DNA from: Paenibacillus sp. FSL R7-0273
GTDB lineage: Bacteria; Bacillota; Bacilli; Paenibacillales; Paenibacillaceae
Direction of reading: 5' to 3'
Assembly (NCBI RefSeq): GCF_000758625.1
Contig: NZ_CP009283.1
Location: forward strand, 3,979,501 to 4,043,500
DNA length: 64,000 nt
The translations under genes and the position numbers were made by a program. Positions 7,697 to 16,517 of the stretch are shown here, piece by piece (position 1 is the first letter of the stretch; every line of letters begins with the position of its first letter). The notes beneath the pieces were generated by a model. The model had not been told where the DNA came from and ran no database searches. It was given only the letters and a program-made list of their open reading frames with translations.

Positions 7697-8903
7697 ATTG
7701 CGCCGGGTTCCCCTTGGACAGCTGAATGTTGATGTTCGCCTGCTGGCGGTATTCGGTCGGTGTAAGCCCGGTCCTTTTGCGGAACATCTGGGTAAAATGC
7801 TTCACATCCTGATAACCGACCCGCTCGGCAATTCCGGCCAGCTTCAGCTTCGGATTCAGCAGCAGCAGCTTGGCCTGCTCCAGCCGGAGTGAGGTTACGT
7901 ATTCCTTATAGCCCTGTCCGGTCTTCTGCTTGAACAGCTGGCTGAAATAAGCCGGATTGAGGAAGACGACTGAAGCCATCCGCTCCAGAGAGAGATCCTC
8001 GGCATAATGCTCACGGATATAGTGCAGCGCCACCTCGACCGCCTTCTCCCCGCTGCCCTTCAGCGGCTCCAGCTCAAAGGCCGGCGAAGCCGAGGCCTCC
8101 CGCATCCGCTTCACCAGCTGCGGCACGCTGCTGAAGTCATGGCTTAAGCCGGAATGCAGCAGCTGGAAGGGGATTTTCAGATAATGGCTAAGATGCTCCT
8201 GCAGTTCCGCCTGAAATTGTCCAATCTGCGAATGATCGCCCAAAGTAATCAGACCCAGCAGGCTCCGGCGGTCATAGGTGACTACAAAACCGCGCCCGTG
8301 CCGCTCAACAAGCTCTGACAGCACATTTTCCACGATATAATGCTCCAGCCTTACCCCGCCTTCACCAGGATCAAGCTGCACCATCACAAGATAGTAGCTG
8401 CTGTAGTCCGCAATAAACGGGCTAAGATCAAGGTTGCCGATATCCAGTCCTGAAGCCAGTCGCTGAAATACCCCTTCCCGCAGGAAGCGCAGACTGGCCC
8501 GCAGCCGCTCCCCCTGTCTGGTAAGATCATGGTCCCTCTGGATCTCCTCCGTCAAACTGCTGATTATCTCCTGCACCTTGCTTTTACCGATCGGCTTGAG
8601 CAGATAATCCCTGGCACCCAGCCGGACGGCCTCCTGGGCGTAGGCAAATTCGCTGTGGGCGGAGATGACCACCCATTTCACATACGGAAATCTGCGCCTG
8701 GACATCTTCATAAATTCCAGACCGCTCATCCCCGGCATCAGAATATCGGTCAGAACAATGTGAATATGCTGCTCCTCCATCAGCCTGACCGCTTCCTCGG
8801 CCCGTTCCGCAACATACACCTCATACTCAGGGTAGAGATGCTTGATGGTGCGCATAATGCCCTCACGGATGACCCGTTCATCGTCGGCGATGAGTATGTT
8901 CAC
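7695..8903 (-). CDS. YesN-like response regulator with AraC-type DNA-binding domain
   Basis: Output protein of a two-component system. The receiver domain (residues 1-120) has the acidic pair D7/D8, phosphoacceptor D53 in LTDILMPGMSG and K103 in YLLKPIG. A middle region without strong similarity follows. The C-terminal 100 residues form a double AraC helix-turn-helix (VALHYIREHYAEDLSLERMA, then FSQLFKQKTGQGYKEYV and a second HTH ending TGLTPTEYR). The gene overlaps the kinase gene upstream by 4 bp, so the two are translationally coupled. It probably activates the ABC transporter operon of which it is the last gene. Confidence 0.93.
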   Translation of the reverse strand: MNILIADDERVIREGIMRTIKHLYPEYEVYVAERAEEAVRLMEEQHIHIVLTDILMPGMSGLEFMKMSRRRFPYVKWVVISAHSEFAYAQEAVRLGARDYLLKPIGKSKVQEIISSLTEEIQRDHDLTRQGERLRASLRFLREGVFQRLASGLDIGNLDLSPFIADYSSYYLVMVQLDPGEGGVRLEHYIVENVLSELVERHGRGFVVTYDRRSLLGLITLGDHSQIGQFQAELQEHLSHYLKIPFQLLHSGLSHDFSSVPQLVKRMREASASPAFELEPLKGSGEKAVEVALHYIREHYAEDLSLERMASVVFLNPAYFSQLFKQKTGQGYKEYVTSLRLEQAKLLLLNPKLKLAGIAERVGYQDVKHFTQMFRKRTGLTPTEYRQQANINIQLSKGNPAQ

Positions 8904-10666
8904 GTAATGGAATCTCCTTCCCCGGCGGGCGGCAGCAGGATTGAAACTCTTGTCCCGATTCCCGGATAGCTCTGAATCTGCAGCCCGTAGCTGTCCCCGA
9001 ACATATGCTGGAGGCGGCGGTGCAGATTCTGCAGGCCGATGCCGCCTTTGCCGGGCTCCCTGGGCCCTCTGCCGTCCAGTGAATCCAGCAGCCGCTGCAG
9101 CTCGGCTTCCGTCATGCCGTTACCGTTATCTTCTATTACTAATTTAAGTATATTGTCTTCTTCACAGGTATACACCTTGAGAATCCCCTGGCGGTCCAGC
9201 GGCTCCAGCCCATACTTAACCGCATTCTCAATGACCGGCTGCACCGTCATCTTCGGCAGCGTGATGCCCAGCCAGCGATCACCGATATCCGTTACAATCT
9301 GCAGCCGCCCTTCCAGGCGGATCGAGATGATGGCGAGATAATGGCCGGTCTGCTCCAGCTCTTCCGCAAGTGTCACTTCGGCCCCGTCCTCCCAGTGGCT
9401 GCTGTAGCGGAACATCGAGGACAGGGAGAGCACCAGCTCACCAAGCTGCTCGTTGCCCTCCTCATCCAGCATCCAATAGATCATATCGAGCGTGTTGTAC
9501 AGAAAATGCGGGTTCACCTGGGACTGCAGCGCGTGCAGCTCAGCGTTCTTTTCACTGACGGACGACAGCTTCACCCGTTCAATCAGCTCCTCGATCCGCC
9601 GGACCATCCGGTTGAAGGCTGCAACCAGAATGTTGATCTCCTGATACGAGGACACCTTGACCATCCCGCGGAAGTTCCCGACCTCCACCTGCCGCATTTC
9701 GCGGATAACCTTCTTAAGCGGTGAGGAAATGGTTCTTGAGACGATGAACGCAATCAGCGTGGACACCAGAATCAGAACCGAAATGACAATCAGCAGATAG
9801 CGCTTCAGCTCGACCAGCTCCACATTGAGATCCTTATCCGGCGTAATCGACATGACCCACCAGCCTGAAAAAGAAAGCTTCGAGGCCACAATCAGCCTGT
9901 CCGCCTCCTGCTTCACCATCACCTTCTCATAGACGGGCAAGGCTGGCAGATTCTCTACCGCCGGAGTAGGATCAGTAGCGGAGGAGACAAACCGGCCGTC
10001 CTGCGACATCAGATACACCTGGCTGTGCTCACCGAGCTTCAGATTATCCAGCGCATCCAGCACCGGCTCGGGATTGGTCTCATACAGCACAATGCCGATC
10101 GGCTTATGCTCATTGAGGTCAAAAATCTGCCGCCCGAAGGCAAATACAGGACTGTCCTCCACCTGGTCAATCAGCGAATGATCGTAGACGCCGAGCCAGA
10201 CCATTTTACCGGAGGATGCCCTCAGCTGCTTGTACCAGTCCGTTGCCCTGTAGTCCGGATCGACCACATTCATATAGTTGCCGTAATTATAGATTTTGCC
10301 CTTGTCGGTAATGACATGAATGCCTACGAGATCATCGCGCGAATAAAAAATAGAGCCGATAATATTCGTAATGGTCTGTTCATTTATGTAGGCCACCGCC
10401 GGTTCATCGGTTGTCTCATTCAGCAGGCGGACCATCTCAAAGTTATTGCTGAGTGACTTCGACAGCGCGTCATACCCCTTATAGAGGAGGGTGAACAGCC
10501 CGGCCGTCTGAGCGACGTTCTTTTGCGATAAATCACTGATCTTGTCATGCAGCTGCTCCGTTGTCCGGTTGTAATACAGCAGACTGACACTAAGCAGAAT
10601 ACTGGACATGCAAAAAAGAAACAGCAGAAACAACCGGTTATGGATGGAATGAAAGCCGTTTCGCAT
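8900..10666 (-). CDS. YesM-like sensor histidine kinase
   Basis: 588-aa membrane kinase. Two transmembrane helices (near residues 10-30 and 290-312) flank an extracellular sensor region of about 260 residues (Cache/dCACHE type). HAMP then follows, then the His_kinase domain with the phosphoacceptor in QSQVNPHFLYNTLDMIYWM, and an HATPase_c domain with ENAVKYGLEP and GNGMTEAEL. I start at 10666 because AAGGAGGAGA precedes that ATG with the right spacing; 25 upstream codons in frame lack a site. It lies downstream of two permease genes and the lipoprotein gene, and is the cognate partner of the AraC-type regulator. Confidence 0.93.
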   Translation of the reverse strand: MRNGFHSIHNRLFLLFLFCMSSILLSVSLLYYNRTTEQLHDKISDLSQKNVAQTAGLFTLLYKGYDALSKSLSNNFEMVRLLNETTDEPAVAYINEQTITNIIGSIFYSRDDLVGIHVITDKGKIYNYGNYMNVVDPDYRATDWYKQLRASSGKMVWLGVYDHSLIDQVEDSPVFAFGRQIFDLNEHKPIGIVLYETNPEPVLDALDNLKLGEHSQVYLMSQDGRFVSSATDPTPAVENLPALPVYEKVMVKQEADRLIVASKLSFSGWWVMSITPDKDLNVELVELKRYLLIVISVLILVSTLIAFIVSRTISSPLKKVIREMRQVEVGNFRGMVKVSSYQEINILVAAFNRMVRRIEELIERVKLSSVSEKNAELHALQSQVNPHFLYNTLDMIYWMLDEEGNEQLGELVLSLSSMFRYSSHWEDGAEVTLAEELEQTGHYLAIISIRLEGRLQIVTDIGDRWLGITLPKMTVQPVIENAVKYGLEPLDRQGILKVYTCEEDNILKLVIEDNGNGMTEAELQRLLDSLDGRGPREPGKGGIGLQNLHRRLQHMFGDSYGLQIQSYPGIGTRVSILLPPAGEGDSIT

Positions 10667-10747
10667 AAGACTCTCCTCCTTCGCCCTACCTGATCTGTCC
10701 TGCCGTTCCCTATTATAATTCCAACGCTTTTTGGAAAGCAACGGCCT

Positions 10748-11575
10748 TTAGCCCTTGACCGCCCCCGCGACCATCCCCTTCGTAATCCGGTTCGACAGGA
10801 AGAAGTAGATCAGGATCACCGGCAAGGCCCCCATGACGAGAAAAGCACCGATATTCCCGTAATTGACCGAATACTGGCTGACAAAGGTGTACACCCCAAA
10901 CGGCAGCGTCTTCAGCTTCTCGGCTGAGATGAACGTGGCGGCCAGAATATACTCATTCCAGATATTGATGAAGGTCAGAATGCACACCGTCATGACAGGC
11001 GGCACCGACACCGGGAGAATGATGCTGGTAAAAATCCGGTACACGCTCGCTCCGTCGATAAACGCCGATTCTTCAATCTCATGCGGAATGTCGCGCATAA
11101 AGCCCGACAGGATAAAGACCGCGACCGGTGTGGAAAAAGCGATGTACGGCAGAATCAGCGACCAGTGCGTGTTGAGGACATGGATATTTTTGAAAATAAT
11201 CATCAGCGGCAGCAGCGTGGCCTGCATCGGGATCATCATCCCCATCAGGAAAACAGTCATCACCACACCGCCGTACTTCCAGCGGAACCTGGAGATGGCG
11301 TAAGCCACCATAGACGACAGCACAATGACACATACCATCGTTATCCCCGTAACAAATACACTGTTGCCCAGGTACTTCAGATAATTGCCCGAGGTATAAG
11401 CCTCGCTGTAATTATGCCATTGAAACGATTTCGGCAAGGAAAAAAAGCTCCCGTCCATAATCTCCTCATTCGTCTTGAGCGAATACAGCAGCAGCCAGAG
11501 CAGCGGGTACAGCTGGGTTACTACAGGAACGGCGAACAGCAGATACACGATTCCTTTTTTGAATGTTTGCATCAC
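10748..11575 (-). CDS. Carbohydrate ABC transporter permease (MalG type)
   Basis: Second permease of a sugar importer, 275 aa, six transmembrane helices. The EAA loop characteristic of binding-protein-dependent permeases is present (EESAFIDGASVYRIFTSIIL, about residues 168-187), where the ATPase docks. The C terminus LSNRITKGMVAGAVKG is typical of CUT1-family MalG homologues. No ATPase gene is in the operon, as is usual for this family in Bacillota, where a shared MsmX/MsmK-type ATPase serves several importers. The upstream MalF-type gene ends 15 bases away. Confidence 0.94.
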   Translation of the reverse strand: MMQTFKKGIVYLLFAVPVVTQLYPLLWLLLYSLKTNEEIMDGSFFSLPKSFQWHNYSEAYTSGNYLKYLGNSVFVTGITMVCVIVLSSMVAYAISRFRWKYGGVVMTVFLMGMMIPMQATLLPLMIIFKNIHVLNTHWSLILPYIAFSTPVAVFILSGFMRDIPHEIEESAFIDGASVYRIFTSIILPVSVPPVMTVCILTFINIWNEYILAATFISAEKLKTLPFGVYTFVSQYSVNYGNIGAFLVMGALPVILIYFFLSNRITKGMVAGAVKG

Positions 11576-11589
11576 CGTGCACCCCTTGT

Positions 11590-12480
11590 CTAATTGAATT
11601 TACGGTCGATTCTATTAAAAATCATATTGATAAAGCCGGTGAACACCAGGCACACCGCAACGAGAAAGGTCGCGATCGCACTGCCGTACCCGTATTTAAA
11701 GGAGCCGAACGAGCTGTTGTACATATGCGTGGAAATCACGTCAGTTGCATGAGCCGGGCCGCCGGCAGTCATGACCATTACCAGATCAAAGGCCTGCAGC
11801 GAGCCGATAAAAGCAAGCACAATCGATATTTTGAAAATCGGGACGATCAGCGGCAGGGTGATGTAACGGTCGGCCTTGAAGCCGTCTGCCCCGTCGATTT
11901 TGGCTGCTTCATAGAGCTCATCGGGAATATTTTGCACACCTGTATATTGAATCAGCAGATGATAGCCGAAGTATTGCCAGAGGGATACGAAATACAGCGC
12001 GTACATCGCAATTTGCGGCTCTGTCAGCCAGTTATGCGTCCAGCTCTCCAGCCCCAGGGAGACCAGCACTCCGTTCAGCATACCGCCCATGGAGGTAGGA
12101 TTGTAGACGGTCTTCCACAGCTGTCCAATGATAACGACAGACAGAATAACCGGTGTAAAATAAATCGACACCAGCGTATTGCCTCTGCGCAGATAACGGT
12201 TCAGCAGAATAGCCATCAGCAGACACAGCGGAATTTCCACCATGGAGGCGACGGCGTACAGCAGGGTTCTTTTTACCGAAGGCCAGAACACAGGGTCATT
12301 AAGGAACATATCCTTGAAATTGCCAAGCCCGATAAACGTTGCCGCCGACAAGCCGTCCCACTTCAGCAGGCCAGTATATACGGACACCAGTATGGGTATG
12401 AACACCAGGCACACATATAAGAGCAGACACGGCAATACGAAGACGGCTATTGTACGCGCTGGCACCTTAAGAACTTTCAT
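11590..12480 (-). CDS. Carbohydrate ABC transporter permease (MalF type)
   Basis: First permease of the sugar importer, 296 aa, six predicted membrane helices. The EAA loop is YEAAKIDGADGFKADRYITL, about residues 180-199. The chosen start at 12480 has GGAGG eight bases upstream; an open frame continues 15 codons further, but no site precedes that ATG. It forms the channel with the MalG-type permease and accepts substrate from the lipoprotein encoded upstream. CUT1-type systems import oligosaccharides or glycosides. Confidence 0.93.
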   Translation of the reverse strand: MKVLKVPARTIAVFVLPCLLLYVCLVFIPILVSVYTGLLKWDGLSAATFIGLGNFKDMFLNDPVFWPSVKRTLLYAVASMVEIPLCLLMAILLNRYLRRGNTLVSIYFTPVILSVVIIGQLWKTVYNPTSMGGMLNGVLVSLGLESWTHNWLTEPQIAMYALYFVSLWQYFGYHLLIQYTGVQNIPDELYEAAKIDGADGFKADRYITLPLIVPIFKISIVLAFIGSLQAFDLVMVMTAGGPAHATDVISTHMYNSSFGSFKYGYGSAIATFLVAVCLVFTGFINMIFNRIDRKFN

Positions 12481-12631
12481 CTTTCCCGCCTCCAGATCAA
12501 GCAGATTCTTTATATCTATGCCCATTACAATCCGGCGCGGAGCAGCCTAAGCTCAGCTGTTATCCGCACCGGTGAAGGGGATTATGTGATGATGCCCGGC
12601 CGGAGCCGGTGAAGAGGTTAACCGTTAATGC

Positions 12632-14017
12632 TTACTCCTTGTTGGCTTCAAAAGCCTGCTGGTGCTCCTTGGCTACTGCCGCAGAATCCACCTTCTGCAC
12701 GAACAGATTCTGGATGCTGCTGAGGTGAACCTGTGCGGTGGCCGGATTCATCGTATTGTCAAAAGCGAGATCCCCGCCCTGCACCTGATTAAACAATCCG
12801 GCAATGTTAACAGCAAGATCAGAGTAGCCTGCCGCCTTCAGGTCACCGTCAACCTTTTGGCCGAGTCCTACGGCATTTTTCAGCTCGAACTGCTTTTTCG
12901 GCAGATTGGAGGCAAAGAAGTTGAGGAAATCCTTGGTTTCGGCCAGATGCTCGCTGTTTGCGGAGACCGCGAAGGCGCTGCCCGGGGCCAGCATGAACTC
13001 ATTCGGATTGCCTTTGCCGTTAACCGTCGGGAACTGGAATGCGCCTACCTTGCCGGCTACAGAGGAAGCGTCGATTGCACCCGTTTCCCAGGAGCCGATG
13101 ACCCACATGGCAGCTTTGCCGGATTTAAAAATATTGCCGCCGGCGTTGGCATCAATCGAGGTTGCCCCATCCGGGAAGGCCCCGGCCTGCACCAGCTGCT
13201 GGAACGCGTCTACCGCTTCAATGAACGCAGGGTCCTCGAACGTTTTCTTGCCGTCAAGCACATCCTGCAGGAAGCCCGGGCCGCCGTTGGTGCGCAGCAG
13301 GATATTCATGAACAGGAAGGAACCGGTCCAGGAGTCCTTTTCCCCGATCGCCAGCGGTGTGATGCCCTTCTCCTTCAGGATCTTGACGTCCTGCAGCATT
13401 TCCTCGAATGTAGTGGGCGTATTGGCAATGCCTGCCTGCTCGAACAGCTCTTTGTTGTAGTACACAACCTCGATGTTATTGCCGTCCGGGAGCGCGTACA
13501 CATTGCCGTCAAAGCTGTAATAGTCCAGTAAACCTTCCTGGTACGTATCCTTCAGCCCGTTCTGGTCCAGCATATCGTTCAGCGGGGCGAACAGTCCGGC
13601 ATCCACGAACGGCTTCATCTGCGCAGCGGGGTTAACAATTGTAATATCAGGGACTTCCTTGGAAGCGGCCTGTGTCTTTAATTTAACCTTTTGCTGATCC
13701 GTATTCAGCGTATCCAGCTCAATCGTGACGTTCGGATGCTCCTTCATGTACTGTTCAGTCAGCTCGTTGATCATCTTGTGTGAAGGCGTTGCCGGGTCCG
13801 GGTAGATGTTCTGGAACGTAAGTGTTACTTTTTTGCCGCTGTCCGGTGCAGGCTCTGCTGCATTTCCGCCGCTGTTGGCACTATTCGTGCTCTTAGGCGC
13901 GTTGGTGGCTGCGGATTCGTCAGCCTTATTGCCAGAGTTACCGCATGCGGCCAGGCTAAGTGCCATTACTACGCTGAATCCTATTGCCAGTGTTTTCTGC
14001 ATGTTTCTTTTGACCAT
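12632..14017 (-). CDS. Extracellular sugar-binding lipoprotein of ABC importer
   Basis: 461-aa solute-binding protein. It has a lipoprotein signal peptide with lipobox LAAC (Cys at about residue 26), a Ser/Asn/Ala-rich linker, then a cluster-B type binding fold with features of carbohydrate-binding proteins (YNKELFEQAGI; TPLAIGEKDSW; AMWVIGSWE). It delivers sugar to the two downstream permeases. The start is the ATG at 14017 with AGGGGG upstream. It is the first gene of the operon, behind a promoter with a cre-like element, consistent with catabolite control and YesN-type activation. Confidence 0.93.
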   Translation of the reverse strand: MVKRNMQKTLAIGFSVVMALSLAACGNSGNKADESAATNAPKSTNSANSGGNAAEPAPDSGKKVTLTFQNIYPDPATPSHKMINELTEQYMKEHPNVTIELDTLNTDQQKVKLKTQAASKEVPDITIVNPAAQMKPFVDAGLFAPLNDMLDQNGLKDTYQEGLLDYYSFDGNVYALPDGNNIEVVYYNKELFEQAGIANTPTTFEEMLQDVKILKEKGITPLAIGEKDSWTGSFLFMNILLRTNGGPGFLQDVLDGKKTFEDPAFIEAVDAFQQLVQAGAFPDGATSIDANAGGNIFKSGKAAMWVIGSWETGAIDASSVAGKVGAFQFPTVNGKGNPNEFMLAPGSAFAVSANSEHLAETKDFLNFFASNLPKKQFELKNAVGLGQKVDGDLKAAGYSDLAVNIAGLFNQVQGGDLAFDNTMNPATAQVHLSSIQNLFVQKVDSAAVAKEHQQAFEANKE

Positions 14018-14049
14018 GTCTGATATGCCCCCTAACTCGTGATAGGCTA

Positions 14050-14078
14050 ATTATCATTCGTTTAAGCGCTTCCAACAA
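14050..14078 (-). promoter_or_regulatory. SigA promoter with overlapping cre-like site for the sugar ABC operon
   Basis: On the minus strand TTGTTG (plus 14073-14078), exactly 17 bases, GATAAT (plus 14050-14055). In the spacer lies TGGAAGCGCTTAAA (plus 14061-14074), close to the cre consensus of CcpA with a palindromic AAGCGCTT core. Binding there would block RNA polymerase. Confidence 0.6.
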
Positions 14079-14216
14079 GGTGCGAACTGCAGAATAAAGG
14101 TTTGTTTTTTCTATATCCGCCGCAAACCGGTATGTGATTATCTTCATCTGTTGGTGGCGATAATGACTGTTATTGATTGGATTTCATTATTTTGCAACAG
14201 GGCAGGAGCGATAGGA

Positions 14217-15308
14217 TTGGTTAGAATATCCAGCTATCAGTTGTTTACCATCACATTCCTGTACCAATTGGGTACGACCATTATTTTTGGATTTGCAGCG
14301 GGTACGGGACGTGATGCCTGGATCGTTACGATCCTGTCTTCTATTGCCGGCATGATCATAATCTCAATGTACCTAGCACTGATGAATATGAATCCCGGAC
14401 TGACCCTGGTAGAGTGGTTCCCCAAACAATTCGGCAAGTGGATCGGCATCCCCATAGCCTGGCTGTATCCGCTCAGTTTTCTGTTCGACGCAGGCCGGGG
14501 GGTGGGTGCCCTAAGAGATTTGGTTCCTACCACGCTGCTGCCCAAAACGCCGCCGGTTGTCATTGTCGTTGCCTTTTTGCTAGTGCTCATATATGGCCTC
14601 TATCTGGGAATAGAAAATGTGGCCCGGCTGGGTGAAATATTAACGCCTATAATCCTTACCCTCTTCGGTCTCGAGATTGTATTGCTCTTAAACTCCCATA
14701 TTATCGAGTTTAAGCTTTTGCTGCCTGTATTATGGGATGGATGGGCTCCCGTTCTGAAAAGTGTCTATCCGGAGGGGATTAACCAGACCTATGGGGAGTC
14801 GATTGCCTTAGCGATGATCTGGACACTGGCCAAACCGCAGAAAAAGGTATGGAGAATAACCATGACCGCAACGATTCTGGCCTCGATATTTTTTCTTCTT
14901 TCTGATGTGCTGGCTATTACAGTTTTTGGGGATGCCTTCTTCAAAAGAAGCATATATCCGCTTTATTCCTTGACCGGGATGGTGAATATCGGAGGGTTTA
15001 TTACCAATTTGAACCCCTTTGTGGTCGTTTATTTTATCAGCACTACGTTCATTAAGCTGTATATTAAACTGTATGCCGCATTGCTGGGGTTCAAGGTTTT
15101 GCTGAAATTATCTAGCATCCGTCCGCTGATCTGGCCGGCTGCTGCCTGCACCTTACTCATCGGCTTTACCATTTCCACCAATATCATCAACCACATCTAT
15201 GTGATGGCTGTCAGGATCATTACGCCCTACGTCTGGGTACCCTTATTTATGGTAATACCGGCCATCCTGCTCCTGGTAACCTGGATACGCAGGAAAGCAG
15301 GCATTTGA
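14217..15308 (+). CDS. Spore germination receptor subunit B (GerAB/GerKB family permease-like)
   Basis: Integral membrane subunit of a germinant receptor in the inner spore membrane, of the APC-like GerAB family with about ten helices. The N terminus VRISSYQLFTITFLYQLGTT matches the typical start of GerB proteins. I chose a TTG at 14217 because GGAG lies eight bases before it and it gives the usual family length (363 aa). An open frame extends to another TTG at 14151 with an ATG at 14163, without a better site. It is oriented towards the gerA-gerC pair and convergent with it, rather than co-transcribed in the usual gerABC order. Confidence 0.88.
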   Translation: MVRISSYQLFTITFLYQLGTTIIFGFAAGTGRDAWIVTILSSIAGMIIISMYLALMNMNPGLTLVEWFPKQFGKWIGIPIAWLYPLSFLFDAGRGVGALRDLVPTTLLPKTPPVVIVVAFLLVLIYGLYLGIENVARLGEILTPIILTLFGLEIVLLLNSHIIEFKLLLPVLWDGWAPVLKSVYPEGINQTYGESIALAMIWTLAKPQKKVWRITMTATILASIFFLLSDVLAITVFGDAFFKRSIYPLYSLTGMVNIGGFITNLNPFVVVYFISTTFIKLYIKLYAALLGFKVLLKLSSIRPLIWPAAACTLLIGFTISTNIINHIYVMAVRIITPYVWVPLFMVIPAILLLVTWIRRKAGI

Positions 15309-15338
15309 AGAGGGGGATTATTTTTTAATCTCCTCTTC
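15307..15338. terminator. Bidirectional terminator overlapping the end of the gerC-type gene
   Basis: GAAGAGGGGGATTA / TAATCTCCTCTTC hairpin with a T-rich loop spans the ten-base gap between the convergent gerB and gerC-type stop codons and runs into the gerC coding end. Confidence 0.6.
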
Positions 15339-16505
15339 CCGCATCTGCACAGGTGCACCCGTTAAACCAACCCGTTTAACTTTAATATTCACCTTAACCG
15401 AAACGGCAACCTTCGGGAATTCCGCTTCCCAGCGGTTCTCTAATGAACGCCATTGCTTCGGATATTTACGGAAGATGGTATCGCCAAAATTAAGAATATC
15501 CGTCTTGTATTCAGTCTGGATCTTCTTGATCAGCTGAGTAAACTGCTTCTCTGCCTTTTTTTCCATTGCCTGCTCAATAAGCTTAAGGTTAGCTTCCTCG
15601 AACAGATCCAGATCGGTTCCATTCTCCATCAGATCGGCATTTCCGCTTAACGCAATACGAAATTCAATCTGCTCTCCAAAGACGGGCTTCATTTTACATT
15701 TTAAACGGCTTAATTGCGCGGTGACGAGCCCCGAGCCTTCCTGAATGTAGGCAGAAATGCTTTGATTATGCCCTCTTTTGAGCAGCCACAATACCTCTGC
15801 AGCTTCTTCCAGATTCAGAAAGCCCTGCAGCTTTAGGTCATTATCAAAAATGCCTATCCCTGAATAGGCAAATTGCATCTCCTTCTTCTCGTCCTGCGTC
15901 TTGGATAACGGTGTCTGGACATGCTCCATGGCCGGTACGATAGCCCCGCTTTGGGTGTGGCCATTTACAGAACGAAGCAGATTCATAAAGGTGACGTCTG
16001 CCACTTCATTTTGAGCCTGGTGCAATTTGAAATACTCTCTTTGCGAGAGGCTCCCGAACGGTGTTGTGCTTCTTAACAAATCTACGGCTAACCCGTCCTT
16101 GACGACAAACAAGTCATTTCTGAGCTGGGCCTCTGAGACCCGGGTATAGATGTCAATAATTTTTTGAATCCCCTGTCTGGCTACTTCTTCACCCAGCACA
16201 AGACTGGTGCGCTGTCCCCGGTTAATCTTTCTGGTGATTCTGGTCTGCATACTGACTGATGCCTGGAACACGTTCTCTCCTTTCGTTACTTCCGTGTAGG
16301 AGCCTTGCTGCTGGTTCCCTTCGCTGGAAGGGCCTTTGGAATTGAGCGCAAACTGATTGCTGAGTACAAATTCCCCATTCTCATCCAGGTCAATCCCTGC
16401 CCCCATCTGCAGGGCCTGATCATTCAGCTCTCTGCTGTCCCAGCAGCCGGTAATGAGGACCAGGCATAGACTAACCATTAAAGCTCCAGCTTTTTTGTTG
16501 AACAT
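15318..16505 (-). CDS. Spore germination receptor subunit C, Ger(x)C lipoprotein
   Basis: 395-aa lipoprotein subunit of a germinant receptor. The signal peptide ends in a lipobox ITGC (Cys at about 21) followed by WDSRELND, the hallmark of GerC proteins. The body contains the GerC three-domain pattern (MGAGIDLDENG near the start, QVNRGQ-like ITRKINRGQRTSLVLG in the middle). It is anchored on the outer face of the inner spore membrane. The AAGGGGGG site precedes the ATG at 16505. It lies 12 bases downstream of the gerA-type gene, so the two are one operon. Confidence 0.92.
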   Translation of the reverse strand: MFNKKAGALMVSLCLVLITGCWDSRELNDQALQMGAGIDLDENGEFVLSNQFALNSKGPSSEGNQQQGSYTEVTKGENVFQASVSMQTRITRKINRGQRTSLVLGEEVARQGIQKIIDIYTRVSEAQLRNDLFVVKDGLAVDLLRSTTPFGSLSQREYFKLHQAQNEVADVTFMNLLRSVNGHTQSGAIVPAMEHVQTPLSKTQDEKKEMQFAYSGIGIFDNDLKLQGFLNLEEAAEVLWLLKRGHNQSISAYIQEGSGLVTAQLSRLKCKMKPVFGEQIEFRIALSGNADLMENGTDLDLFEEANLKLIEQAMEKKAEKQFTQLIKKIQTEYKTDILNFGDTIFRKYPKQWRSLENRWEAEFPKVAVSVKVNIKVKRVGLTGAPVQMREEEIKK

Positions 16506-16517
16506 GAAGGTCCCCCC

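Noticed and set aside
9341..9724. Long plus-strand frames within the histidine kinase and the ABC permease genes
   Set aside because: They are shadows of the minus-strand genes, lack ribosome binding sites, and have unlikely composition.
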